A program made the position numbers and the translations under genes. DNA of 11,738 bases from Beijerinckiaceae bacterium (lineage in GTDB: Bacteria; Pseudomonadota; Alphaproteobacteria; Rhizobiales; Beijerinckiaceae), in NCBI GenBank assembly GCA_947458675.1, contig CANHAW010000024.1:1-11738 (forward strand), given 5' to 3'. Below are positions 1-6,649 of the stretch, piece after piece. The notes under the pieces were generated by a model. It saw only the letters and a program-made list of their open reading frames with translations. It was not told the origin of the DNA and ran no database searches. How positions within the stretch are numbered: the first letter of the stretch is position 1; every line of letters begins with the position of its first letter.

Positions 1-638
1 AGCGAGCCCGGTTGCAGCAAGCCTGTTGCCTGCAATGCGTCAGTTGAAAGAATCACACGCGGTCCGAACCCGACGCCGCCGGCGAGCTTATCTGGCTCTG
101 AACGCAAGAGGGCGCGTATTTCAAATCTCTGTTCGCCGATCAGAATGCTCTCACCCAATTTGATGTCGAGCGTTGCTGCAAGCGCGGGATCTGCAATGAG
201 ACCAAAGACGCCATCGCGCAATTTCAGCGCATCTGCCTGCAGGATGGGTGGGTCAATGATCAGGCGGCCGGCAGACGGATAATCCGCTCCGATCGCTTTT
301 GCTTCAATGAGGGAAGAGCGCCCATCATTGCGCCGTGCCATCGCCCGCATCGTTGCAATCGTCGACAATGATCCCCGCTCGAGGAGATATCCCCGTTCGT
401 CGTCGGATAATTGCCGATGGATCAGAGTGAGCGACACATCGCCGCCGAGAATTGTGCGGCTTTCGCGCGCCAATCCGTCCGAGAGACCTTCAGAGACCGA
501 GCCGACGCCCGAGATTGCTGCAACACCAAGGGCGATGCAGGCCAGAAACACGCGAAACCCAGCGAATCCACCTTTCAGGTCGCGCGCTGCGAGCCTGAAA
601 ATCAGCGGAAGACCCGACGCGCGCGAAGGCGAATTCAT
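1..638 (-). CDS. ybbP: FtsX/MacB-like ABC transporter permease, YbbP-type (partial, 3' end outside window)
   Basis: This is the N-terminal 212 residues of an ABC transporter permease; the frame stays open to the window edge. The ATG at 638 overlaps the stop of the ATPase gene upstream (ATGA), so the two are translationally coupled. Residues 1-24 are basic and cytoplasmic (RLAARDLKGG). Residues about 26-48 form one hydrophobic segment (FLACIALGVAAISGVGSV). The rest is a soluble, presumably periplasmic region resembling the MacB/FtsX ectodomain, with 'ILGGDVSL' after the helix as in YbbP-like proteins. Family knowledge: E. coli YbbP (about 800 residues) pairs with the YbbA ATPase in a MacB-type complex that moves no substrate through a channel but works mechanically on membrane lipids or envelope substrates, and is linked to the esterase TesA. 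The neighbouring ybbA-like and tesA-like genes support that identity. A LolC/E-like permease is less likely given the tesA neighbour. Most of the protein cannot be judged. Confidence 0.85.
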   Translation of the reverse strand, partial: MNSPSRASGLPLIFRLAARDLKGGFAGFRVFLACIALGVAAISGVGSVSEGLSDGLARESRTILGGDVSLTLIHRQLSDDERGYLLERGSLSTIATMRAMARRNDGRSSLIEAKAIGADYPSAGRLIIDPPILQADALKLRDGVFGLIADPALAATLDIKLGESILIGEQRFEIRALLRSEPDKLAGGVGFGPRVILSTDALQATGLLQPGS

Positions 639-1330
639 TGAGCCGCCTCCGTCGCCATTGTCTGGTCGATCACGCCCGATCGCAGCCTAATCTGACGATC
701 GCATCGCGCTGCCAGGCCGGGGTCATGTGTCACCAGAACAAGAGTCGATCCACGCTCGCGTTTCAGCTTGAAGATGAGCTCGACGATTGTCTGGCCGGTG
801 CTTTCATCCAGATTGCCAGTGGGCTCGTCTGCCACCAAAATTGCAGGATTTGGAGCTATGGCTCGGGCCAGCGCGACCCTCTGCTGTTCTCCCCCCGACA
901 GCTGTGAGGGATAGTGACCAAGCCGGTTTCCAAGCCCAACCAGCTCCAGCTCTGCGGCAGCCCGGTCAAATGCATCCCGACATCCTGCCAGTTCCAGCGG
1001 GATCGAGACATTCTCAAGGGCGGTCATGGTCGGGATCAGATGAAAGGACTGAAAGACAATTCCAATTTTGGCGCCCCGGAACCGCGCAAGAGCGTCCTCA
1101 TCGAGGCCAACCAGATTTTCTCCATCAATGGTGATGGACCCGGAATCGGGCTGTTCAAGTCCCGCCATGGTCATCAGCAGCGTCGATTTGCCCGAGCCAG
1201 AGGGCCCCACGAGGCCAACCGCTTCACCGCGCGCAATATCGATTGAAATTCCCTTGAGAATATGGACACGAGCCGCCCCACGCCCCAGACTTAGGTGAAC
1301 GTCACGCAATGAAATTGCCGGTGCGACCAT
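635..1330 (-). CDS. ybbA: ABC transporter ATP-binding protein, YbbA/LolD-like
   Basis: A 231-residue cytoplasmic ATPase, close to E. coli YbbA (228). It powers the permease encoded immediately downstream. Visible motifs: Walker A GPSGSGKST at 42-50, Q-loop Gln94 (VFQSF), signature LSGGEQQ at 144-150, Walker B ILVADEP at 164-170 with catalytic Glu169, D-loop near 172-175, and the switch His202 (VTHD). The start chosen is ATG 1330, giving MVAPAISL followed at once by the normal first strand. The frame stays open upstream to a GTG at 1501, but that extension looks non-coding and would run deep into the divergent tesA gene. An AAAGG stretch lies about nine bases before the ATG. The stop overlaps the permease start by four bases. 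By sequence alone it could be LolD or another MacB-family ATPase; the divergent tesA is what points to YbbA. Confidence 0.9.
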   Translation of the reverse strand: MVAPAISLRDVHLSLGRGAARVHILKGISIDIARGEAVGLVGPSGSGKSTLLMTMAGLEQPDSGSITIDGENLVGLDEDALARFRGAKIGIVFQSFHLIPTMTALENVSIPLELAGCRDAFDRAAAELELVGLGNRLGHYPSQLSGGEQQRVALARAIAPNPAILVADEPTGNLDESTGQTIVELIFKLKRERGSTLVLVTHDPGLAARCDRQIRLRSGVIDQTMATEAAQ

Positions 1331-1334
1331 AGAG

Positions 1335-2063
1335 ATGAACCTTTTCCGCATATTCTGGCGCAGCCTTGCTGCACCGCCCATCACATATGGGCATCGATCT
1401 GCAATCCGCCAATCACTATCGAGCGCATGCCGATGGTCGGTGCGGCTGGTTGCCGCGGCACTTATGTTTGCGACTATGGCGGGCCCGGCGCGGGCTTCCA
1501 CTGAGCCGTTGCAGCTTGTCGTCCTGGGCGACAGCCTTTCTGCCGGTTATCTGCTGCCACAAAATGCTGCCTTTCCAAGCGTCCTTGAGAGGGCTTTGCG
1601 GGCGGGGGGTATGGCGGTTGAGGTCGTCAATGCTGGCGTCTCTGGAGACACGGCGCGCGGCGGACTTGAGCGTCTCGACTGGGCCGTGGCTGATGGCACG
1701 CATGCTGTCCTCATCGAGCTTGGCGCCAATGACATGCTGCGAGGCACTGATCCGGCCATTACCAAAAAGGCCCTCGATGAAATGATCACGCGATTGAAGG
1801 GACGAGGCATCAAGGTCATGCTTGCAGGAATGCTGGCCTCGGCCTCTCTTGGGCGTGAATATACAGAAAAATTCAACGCCATTTATCCCGATCTGTCAGC
1901 CAAACACGGCATTCCCCTCTATCCTTTCTTTCTTGAAGGCGTTGCTGGCAATGCATCGTTGAATCTTGACGATGGAATACATCCAAACCGAATGGGCGTT
2001 GAACATATCGTCAAATCCATTCTGCCGAGCGTCAGATCATTCCTCGAAAAAGCAATGCCCTGA
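1335..2063 (+). CDS. tesA: Arylesterase / lysophospholipase L1-like GDSL hydrolase, TesA family
   Basis: A secreted SGNH/GDSL hydrolase that cleaves acyl esters or thioesters in the periplasm. In the 242-residue reading, the hydrophobic stretch 36-50 ends in ARA-S (53-55), a good signal peptidase I site. Block I is GDSL at 65-68 with nucleophile Ser67; Gly104 lies in the block II region; block III is GAND at 130-133 with oxyanion Asn132; block V is DGIHP with catalytic Asp213 and His216. All catalytic residues are present. The start is uncertain. ATG 1335 leaves only four bases to the divergent ybbA start and gives an unusually long 35-residue n-region. A GTG at 1440 would give a compact signal peptide and a 109-base divergent promoter region. 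Neither has a convincing Shine-Dalgarno. The gene is divergent from ybbAP, as in E. coli, suggesting joint work on hydrophobic membrane-derived esters. thpR follows after 34 bases. Confidence 0.9.
   Translation: MNLFRIFWRSLAAPPITYGHRSAIRQSLSSACRWSVRLVAAALMFATMAGPARASTEPLQLVVLGDSLSAGYLLPQNAAFPSVLERALRAGGMAVEVVNAGVSGDTARGGLERLDWAVADGTHAVLIELGANDMLRGTDPAITKKALDEMITRLKGRGIKVMLAGMLASASLGREYTEKFNAIYPDLSAKHGIPLYPFFLEGVAGNASLNLDDGIHPNRMGVEHIVKSILPSVRSFLEKAMP
1376..1392. promoter_or_regulatory. 17-bp dyad GCCCAT-N5-ATGGGC between ybbA and the tesA core, possible operator
   Basis: A perfect inverted repeat with 6-base arms and a 5-base spacer (GCCCATcacatATGGGC) lies 46 bases upstream of the ybbA start and 48 bases upstream of the alternative tesA GTG at 1440. 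If tesA really starts at GTG 1440, the dyad sits centrally in the divergent control region and could bind a dimeric regulator. If tesA starts at ATG 1335, it lies inside its leader coding sequence. The repeat is seen directly; the role is inference, and an arm of this length can arise by chance in a window this size. Confidence 0.25.
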
Positions 2064-2097
2064 AGGGAAATGCTCAAGTCAGGAAAGGAACAAGCGC

Positions 2098-2631
2098 ATG
2101 CCACGCCTGTTTACGGGGCTTGAAATTCCAGCTCATGTTTCTTCCCGATTATCCTTGATAAAGGGCGGCATTCCCGGCGCCCGGTGGGTCGCGCCTGAAA
2201 ATTATCATATTACTTTGCGTTTTATCGGCGATATCGACAATCTTCTGGCGCGCGAAATTGCATTTTCGCTCGATCAGATTGACCGCGCATCATTTGAGAT
2301 CATCATCGATGGTCTGACGATTTTAGGTGGCGAGAAACCGCGCGCTTTGGTTGCGCATGTTCAGGATTCACCCGCACTCAGTCAGTTGCAATCCGAACAG
2401 GAGACATTGATGAGACGGCTCGGGATGATCCCCGAAACCCGCAAATTCACTCCGCATATAACTTTGGCGCGCTTGAAAAACACAACGCCCTTCAATGCTG
2501 CGACCTTTCTCGGTGCGCGTGGCATGTTTGAAACCAGCAAGTTTTTAGCGTCGCGCTTTGTTCTATATTCATCGCGGGATTCGATTGGCGGCGGCCCCTA
2601 TGTCGTCGAGGCGGCTTATCCGCTGCGATAG
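2098..2631 (+). CDS. thpR: RNA 2',3'-cyclic phosphodiesterase (2H phosphoesterase, ThpR/LigT family)
   Basis: A 177-residue cytoplasmic 2H-superfamily enzyme that opens 2',3'-cyclic phosphates on RNA to 2'-phosphates; members can also ligate tRNA half-molecules in vitro. It starts with MPRLFTGLEIP, the usual beginning of the family. The two catalytic HxTx motifs are both intact: HITL at 37-40 and HITL at 120-123, about 83 residues apart as expected. The RFIG segment after the first motif and 'FTPHITLAR' around the second are typical. The start is ATG 2098, preceded by a purine-rich AGGAAAGGAA eight bases upstream; the frame is open back to 1966 but that part overlaps tesA and has no family match. 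The gene lies 34 bases after tesA and is probably cotranscribed with it. Its last 16 bases overlap, tail to tail, the 3' end of the minus-strand membrane-protein gene. Confidence 0.92.
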   Translation: MPRLFTGLEIPAHVSSRLSLIKGGIPGARWVAPENYHITLRFIGDIDNLLAREIAFSLDQIDRASFEIIIDGLTILGGEKPRALVAHVQDSPALSQLQSEQETLMRRLGMIPETRKFTPHITLARLKNTTPFNAATFLGARGMFETSKFLASRFVLYSSRDSIGGGPYVVEAAYPLR

Positions 2632-3131
2632 GACGCCATCCAGCCTTTTTCATTTCCTTTCGAACGCGCCCGTCCTGCAATGAGCCAATAGATTGTTCCA
2701 GCGATCACCCCGGTGATGAAAAGGATCACAGTTAGATGCGCTTCTGCCGCTGAAATCGAAGCGCTTCGTTCGGCGAGCCGACCTCCTCGCAAAATCCAGG
2801 GTACTGCGGCCGCAATGAACCCTGTGAGGCCTGCGTAGAAAGCGAAACTTCCTGTGCGGACAATGCCGCCAATCAAGGCAACGATTGTGACCGGTAACAC
2901 ACAGATCAACATACCGATCGTCCACAGAAGGTGGAAGAGCGCCTCTATCGCTTCTTCGGGATCTTCATCGGTCAGAACACCTGAGAGAATCTCAAACCAA
3001 TGATCGGCCGCTGTATCGCTCGTGAGCAATTGCACCAATGGATCGAAAATAACAGCAAGAGGCAGAAAAATGAGTCCTGCCGCACTGGCGCAAGCGAGAC
3101 CGACACATGTGATGATAAGGCGCGGAAGCAT
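2616..3131 (-). CDS. Small four-helix integral membrane protein of unknown function
   Basis: I do not recognise this 171-residue protein. Four hydrophobic segments are visible at roughly 5-29, 68-90, 95-114 and 131-153. An acidic amphipathic stretch lies between the first and second (around DEDPEEAIEALF, 55-66). A short basic C-terminal tail follows (residues 154-171, rich in Arg, Lys and Gly), suggesting the C-terminus is cytoplasmic. No catalytic or metal-binding motif is evident. The start ATG 3131 has no clear Shine-Dalgarno, but the N-terminus reads well as a first membrane helix after MLPR. It lies 38 bases downstream of the HNH endonuclease gene on the same strand and is probably expressed with it. 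Its TAA stop falls inside the end of the convergent thpR, a 16-base overlap with no room for a separate terminator. Codon use looks like the neighbours, so it is likely a real gene. Confidence 0.75.
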   Translation of the reverse strand: MLPRLIITCVGLACASAAGLIFLPLAVIFDPLVQLLTSDTAADHWFEILSGVLTDEDPEEAIEALFHLLWTIGMLICVLPVTIVALIGGIVRTGSFAFYAGLTGFIAAAVPWILRGGRLAERSASISAAEAHLTVILFITGVIAGTIYWLIAGRARSKGNEKGWMASYRSG

Positions 3132-3169
3132 GAATGCAGTTTAAGTCGCATCCATCCGCATGCAAGTGC

Positions 3170-3739
3170 TCAGGGCTCGAGCTCTGAATCCCAGTAAAGG
3201 TAATCGACCCAGCTTTCGTGAAGATAATTTGGCGGGAAGAGCCGGCCGTTTTGGTGCAGGTCGTTCACACTTGGTTGAAAAGGCCTGTGTGCAGGCCACA
3301 TTTGCACTTCATGAGGCAGGCGATCGCTCTTGCGCAGATTGCAGGGTGAACAGGCGGCGACAACATTTTCCCAAGTGGTCAGCCCGCCCTTGGACCTTGG
3401 AATCACATGGTCGAAGGTCAAATCTTCGTGGGATGAGCAATATTGGCAGCTGAAGCGGTCACGAAGAAAGACGTTGAATCGGGTGAAAGCAGGTTGTCGT
3501 GTCGGCTTGATGTAAGTCTTGAGCGAGACGACTGAGGGGAGTTTCATTTCGAAGTTCGGACTTCGAACCATTTTGTCATATTCTGAGACAATATTGACCC
3601 GATCGAGAAAGACCGCCTTGATCGCGTCCTGCCAGGACCATAGCGACAGCGGATAGTAGCTCAACGGTCGGAAGTCCGCGTTGAGTACCAGTGCCGGACA
3701 TGCTTCCGGCGAAACCATCGGCTGGAAATGAATCGTCAA
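3170..3739 (-). CDS. HNH endonuclease family protein (TTG start)
   Basis: A 189-residue stand-alone HNH nuclease of the type that is widespread as a single chromosomal gene in Alphaproteobacteria; its biological target is not known. The N-terminal region (about 17-50) carries the family's 'NADFRPLSYYPLSLW' segment. The nuclease fold spans about 88-140, with zinc-knuckle cysteine pairs C98/C101 (CQYC) and C130/C133 (CSPC). The DHV motif holds the general-base candidate His111, and the middle Asn is N125 (WENV). All expected residues are present. The start chosen is TTG 3739, because GAGGGG lies six bases upstream. The first ATG, at 3718 (residue 8), has no such site and would trim only seven residues. 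A plausible promoter lies at 3798-3827. The unknown membrane protein follows after 38 bases. No restriction methyltransferase or phage gene is nearby, so a restriction role is not suggested. Confidence 0.9.
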   Translation of the reverse strand: MTIHFQPMVSPEACPALVLNADFRPLSYYPLSLWSWQDAIKAVFLDRVNIVSEYDKMVRSPNFEMKLPSVVSLKTYIKPTRQPAFTRFNVFLRDRFSCQYCSSHEDLTFDHVIPRSKGGLTTWENVVAACSPCNLRKSDRLPHEVQMWPAHRPFQPSVNDLHQNGRLFPPNYLHESWVDYLYWDSELEP

Positions 3740-3745
3740 GCCGAA

Positions 3746-3751
3746 CCCCTC
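3746..3751 (-). promoter_or_regulatory. Shine-Dalgarno deciding the TTG start of the HNH gene
   Basis: On the minus strand GAGGGG stands six bases before TTG 3739. The nearest in-frame ATG (3718) has only pyrimidine-rich sequence in front of it, so this site favours the non-ATG start. Confidence 0.5.
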
Positions 3752-3797
3752 GTTAGGAAGGCCCGGGCGCGCCGGACCAAATCACCCACGCGGGATT

Positions 3798-3827
3798 AGT
3801 CTATCGTCGGAATGACAGTCTTGTGAA
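3798..3827 (-). promoter_or_regulatory. Candidate sigma-70-type promoter for the HNH gene
   Basis: Minus strand: TTCACA (3822-3827; 5 of 6 to TTGACA), an 18-base spacer, then TAGACT (3798-3803; 4 of 6 to TATAAT). Transcription would begin about 50 bases before the TTG start. This is pattern match only. Confidence 0.35.
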
Positions 3828-3856
3828 GGCGTGAAAACCAATTCTCCGAAACCAGG

Positions 3857-3870
3857 CGGGGATAGCCCCG
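3857..3870 (-). terminator. Short GC hairpin just past the 3-hydroxybutyryl-CoA dehydrogenase stop
   Basis: CGGGG-CTAT-CCCCG, a 5-bp stem with a 4-base loop, begins one base after the TGA of the dehydrogenase gene on the minus strand. No U-run follows directly; a TTTT occurs only about 20 bases later. It may act as a weak end-of-transcript structure at the end of the etf block, but it is not a textbook intrinsic terminator. Confidence 0.25.
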
Positions 3871-3871
3871 A

Positions 3872-4753
3872 TCAGCGCGTCGGGACAGGGGTTCCGCTCC
3901 GATAATCATAGAAGCCGCGTTGGGTCTTGCGGCCAAGCCAGCCGGCTTCGACATATTTCACGAGCAGGGGGCAGGGCCGATATTTTGAATCGGCAAGCCC
4001 TTCGTGAAGCACCTGCATGACTGAGAGGCAGGTATCGAGCCCGATAAAATCGGCCAGCTGCAAGGGCCCCATCGGGTGGTTAGCGCCAAGCCGCATGGCG
4101 GTGTCGATTGCCTCGACAGAACCCACACCCTCATAAAGCGTGTAGATCGCCTCGTTGATCATCGGCAGGAGAATGCGATTGACGATGAAGGCCGGGAAGT
4201 CTTCCGAGACGGTCGATGTTTTTCCAAGGCGTGCAATGAATCGACGGGAGGATTCGAAGGTTGCATCCTCGGTTGCAATGCCGCGGATCAGCTCGACAAG
4301 CTGCATGCGCGGGACCGGATTCATGAAGTGAATGCCGATAAAGCGTTCCGGCCGGTCCGTGACCGATGCAAGCCTGGTGATCGAAATGGATGAGGTATTG
4401 GAGGCGAGCAAAGCCTCTGGCTTCAGCACGGGGCAGACCCGCGTAAAGATTTTCCGTTTGACCTCTTCATTCTCCGAAGCGGCCTCAATGATGAGATCAC
4501 AATCGGCGAAGGCTTCGAAAGCAACTGCCGGCTGGATCAGCTTCATCGCGGCGCGCCGATCGGCATCGCTGATCTGGTCTTTGGCCTGAAGCTTGGCAAA
4601 ATTGCCATTGATCGTGGCCAGTCCAGCGTTGATGCGATCTTCCGACACGTCATTGAGCAAGACTTCGATGCCAGCCTGTGCGCTGACCTGCGCAATGCCG
4701 CTGCCCATCTGGCCGGCGCCGATTACGCCAAGTTTACGAATGTCCATGCTCAT
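3872..4753 (-). CDS. hbd: 3-hydroxybutyryl-CoA dehydrogenase (NAD(P)-dependent)
   Basis: A 293-residue cytoplasmic enzyme that interconverts 3-hydroxybutyryl-CoA (or similar short 3-hydroxyacyl-CoA) and acetoacetyl-CoA. The N-terminal Rossmann fold carries GAGQMGSG at 12-19 and Asp35 after the second strand. Catalytic residues by spacing with animal short-chain HAD: Ser121 (NTSS), His142 (IHFMNP) and Glu154, with Asn191 (VNRI) in the C-terminal domain. The C-terminal half has the usual 'MRLGANHPMGPLQLADF' region. Length is normal for the single-domain Hbd/PaaH type. The start is ATG 4753; a second ATG two codons later (MSM) is equally possible, and the Shine-Dalgarno is weak. It lies 71 bases after etfA on the same strand, so it is probably the last gene of the etf transcript. 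This fits beta-oxidation, butanoyl-CoA or ethylmalonyl-CoA metabolism. The stereospecificity is presumed (S) from the family. Confidence 0.92.
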   Translation of the reverse strand: MSMDIRKLGVIGAGQMGSGIAQVSAQAGIEVLLNDVSEDRINAGLATINGNFAKLQAKDQISDADRRAAMKLIQPAVAFEAFADCDLIIEAASENEEVKRKIFTRVCPVLKPEALLASNTSSISITRLASVTDRPERFIGIHFMNPVPRMQLVELIRGIATEDATFESSRRFIARLGKTSTVSEDFPAFIVNRILLPMINEAIYTLYEGVGSVEAIDTAMRLGANHPMGPLQLADFIGLDTCLSVMQVLHEGLADSKYRPCPLLVKYVEAGWLGRKTQRGFYDYRSGTPVPTR

Positions 4754-4824
4754 AAGGTTACCGTCGCTCAGCTCACTGTCTCTTTTGCGATCATAGGCTA
4801 TGTTCCGCGCGCGTCCAGTCGGCG

Positions 4825-5766
4825 CTAGCCTTTCTTTTCCAATTCAGCAGTCAAGGCAGGAATCGCAACGAAAAGATCCGCCACAAGCCCATAATCGGCA
4901 ACTTGGAAGATCGGCGCGTCCTCGTCCTTGTTGATGGCGACGATGACTTTTGAATCCTTCATGCCCGCCAGGTGCTGGATAGCTCCTGAAATCCCGACCG
5001 CGATGTAAAGATCCGGCGCGACCACTTTTCCTGTTTGTCCGACTTGCCAATCATTGGGCGCAAAGCCCGCATCGACAGCGGCTCTCGATGCCCCCACGGC
5101 CGCACCGAGGCGGTCGGCCATGGGCTCGAGATAGGTTTTGAAATTTTCCGCGCTTTGCATGGCGCGCCCGCCAGACACGATTATCTTCGCCGAGGTCAAT
5201 TCGGGGCGGTCGCTGACAGCCAGAGCCTCACCCTTGAAAGCGGAGTTTTGAGGGTAATCGGCGGGTGCGATCGCCTCGATAGAAGCAGATTCTCCCTGTC
5301 CCGTGGCGGCAAAGGTCGAAGTACGGATCGTGATGACCTTTTTGGGGTCGGTCGATTGAACGGTCTGTATGGCATTGCCCGCATAGATGGGGCGCTCAAA
5401 AACATCCGGCGAAATGACTTTCGTTATTTCGGATATTTGCATCACGTCCAGAAGGGCGGCAACGCGAGGCATGACATTTTTGCCGGTTGTTGTGGCGGCG
5501 GCCACAATCGCCTCATAGGGTCCTGCCAGCTTGACCATGAGCGCAGCGAGAGGTTCGGCAAGCCCGTGGGCGAAGACCTCAGCATCCGCCAGCAAGACTT
5601 TTTCCACGCCCTCCAGCATGGCCGCAGACTGGGCGGCTTCGCTCGCCTGCGTGCCAGCAACCAATATGTGAACCGGGCCGCCAAGAGCACGGGCGGCGGT
5701 GAGCGCTTTGGCTGTTGCTTCGCCCAGTTTTCCGTTTGCAAGATCGGCAAGGAGCAGCGTCGTCAT
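4825..5766 (-). CDS. etfA: Electron transfer flavoprotein subunit alpha
   Basis: The 313-residue FAD-carrying subunit of the ETF heterodimer, which accepts electrons from acyl-CoA and other flavoprotein dehydrogenases and passes them to ETF:quinone oxidoreductase. The N-terminal domain (about 1-190) is the alpha/beta part that shapes the dimer. The C-terminal FAD domain has VSGGRAMQS near 198-206, VGQTGK near 243-248, and the full ETF-alpha signature at 253-279 beginning [13 protein letters not shown]. One difference from the human protein is SGGRA where human has SGGRG; it is likely harmless and lineage-typical. Length matches the respiratory (group I) ETF type. The start ATG 5766 overlaps the TAA stop of etfB by one base (TAATG), so translation is coupled and 1:1 subunit output is favoured. 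The ETF:quinone oxidoreductase gene is not in the window. Confidence 0.97.
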   Translation of the reverse strand: MTTLLLADLANGKLGEATAKALTAARALGGPVHILVAGTQASEAAQSAAMLEGVEKVLLADAEVFAHGLAEPLAALMVKLAGPYEAIVAAATTTGKNVMPRVAALLDVMQISEITKVISPDVFERPIYAGNAIQTVQSTDPKKVITIRTSTFAATGQGESASIEAIAPADYPQNSAFKGEALAVSDRPELTSAKIIVSGGRAMQSAENFKTYLEPMADRLGAAVGASRAAVDAGFAPNDWQVGQTGKVVAPDLYIAVGISGAIQHLAGMKDSKVIVAINKDEDAPIFQVADYGLVADLFVAIPALTAELEKKG

Positions 5767-6515
5767 TACAGCACTCCCGCTTCGTTTTTGAGTTTAGCTA
5801 CGAGCTCGGCGACATCGGCGACCTTCACGCCCGCCTTTCGGCTGGCCGGTTCGGAGGTCTTGATCACCTTGAGCCGCGGCGAAACATCCACGCCGAAATC
5901 GGCCGGTGATTTTTCGTCGATTGGTTTTTTCTTCGCCTTCATAATGTTGGGAAGGGAAGCATAGCGCGGCTCATTGAGCCGCAAATCTGTGGTGACGATT
6001 GCCGGAAGCTGCAAGGTAACGGTCTGGAGTCCGCCATCGACTTCGCGCGTCACATCGACGCTTTTTTCGCCGAGCTCAACCTTGGAGGCGAAAGTCCCCT
6101 GTCCCCATCCAAGCAGGGCAGCGAGCATTTGGCCCGTCTGGTTGCAATCATCATCAATGGCTTGTTTGCCCATAATGACGAGGCCCGGAGCCTCGGCCTC
6201 GACAATGGCTTTCAGGATTTTCGCGACTGCGAGCGGCTCGACGCCCGCCTCCTGCTTGACCAGAATGCCGCGGTCCGCGCCCATGGCAAGGCCGGTCCTG
6301 ATCGTGTCGGCGGCTTGCGCCGGGCCGATCGAAACGACAATGATTTCAGTTGCTTTTCCAGCTTCTTTGAGCCGGAGAGCCTCCTCGACGGCAATCTCGT
6401 CAAAGGGGTTCATCGACATTTTGACGTTGGCGAGTTCAACGCCTGATCCGTCGGGCTTCACCCTGATCTTGACGTTGTAATCGACAACCCGCTTGACGGG
6501 AACGAGGATTTTCAT
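5766..6515 (-). CDS. etfB: Electron transfer flavoprotein subunit beta
   Basis: The 249-residue AMP-binding subunit of ETF; with EtfA it carries electrons from acyl-CoA dehydrogenases to the quinone pool. It begins [16 protein letters not shown], the standard start. The AMP-site region [14 protein letters not shown] is at 116-129. The ETF-beta signature spans about 156-176. The dehydrogenase-recognition loop is at about 184-197 ([14 protein letters not shown]), with Leu188 corresponding to human Leu195. This loop is nearly identical to the mitochondrial one, where nearby lysines are methylated; whether that happens here is unknown. The start ATG 6515 has AGGGAG about eight bases upstream. etfA follows with a one-base overlap. 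A promoter-like pair lies about 77 bases upstream (6592-6620), so etfB probably opens its own transcript, although read-through from the adenosyltransferase gene 134 bases upstream is possible. Confidence 0.97.
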   Translation of the reverse strand: MKILVPVKRVVDYNVKIRVKPDGSGVELANVKMSMNPFDEIAVEEALRLKEAGKATEIIVVSIGPAQAADTIRTGLAMGADRGILVKQEAGVEPLAVAKILKAIVEAEAPGLVIMGKQAIDDDCNQTGQMLAALLGWGQGTFASKVELGEKSVDVTREVDGGLQTVTLQLPAIVTTDLRLNEPRYASLPNIMKAKKKPIDEKSPADFGVDVSPRLKVIKTSEPASRKAGVKVADVAELVAKLKNEAGVL

Positions 6516-6591
6516 GTTCGGGCTCCCTGAGCCTGCACGGCTGGAGGCGGCGCGTCATATCGGATGAAAAGCTGCGCTCGTGATGGCCTTT

Positions 6592-6620
6592 TTGGTACTT
6601 GCCGCTCCAGACCGAGTCAA
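6592..6620 (-). promoter_or_regulatory. Candidate sigma-70-type promoter for etfB-etfA-hbd
   Basis: Minus strand: TTGACT (6615-6620; 5 of 6 to TTGACA), exactly 17 bases, then TACCAA (6592-6597; 3 of 6 to TATAAT). It sits in the 134-base gap between the adenosyltransferase stop and etfB, the natural place for a promoter. Just upstream is a CTGCG-N9-CGCAG inverted repeat (6628-6646) that could be an operator or merely the end structure of the preceding transcript. Confidence 0.35.
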
Positions 6621-6649
6621 TTCTTTGCTGCGCTGCCAAAACGCAGTTT

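Noticed and set aside
1331..1501. Upstream extension of the ybbA frame to a GTG at 1501
   Set aside because: The extra 57 residues match nothing in the ATPase family and would overlap the tesA signal peptide; ATG 1330 gives the expected length.
1966..2097. Upstream extension of the thpR frame
   Set aside because: It overlaps the tesA coding end; ATG 2098 has a good ribosome site and the canonical family N-terminus.
4792..4802. Palindrome CATAG-G-CTATG between hbd and etfA
   Set aside because: The arms are only five bases with a one-base centre, too small to fold as RNA and common by chance; no promoter-like sequence surrounds it.
5035..5964. A 309-codon open frame on the plus strand antisense to etfA/etfB
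   Set aside because: It runs entirely opposite two certain genes, has no recognisable domain and is explained by the GC-rich codon pattern of the etf genes.
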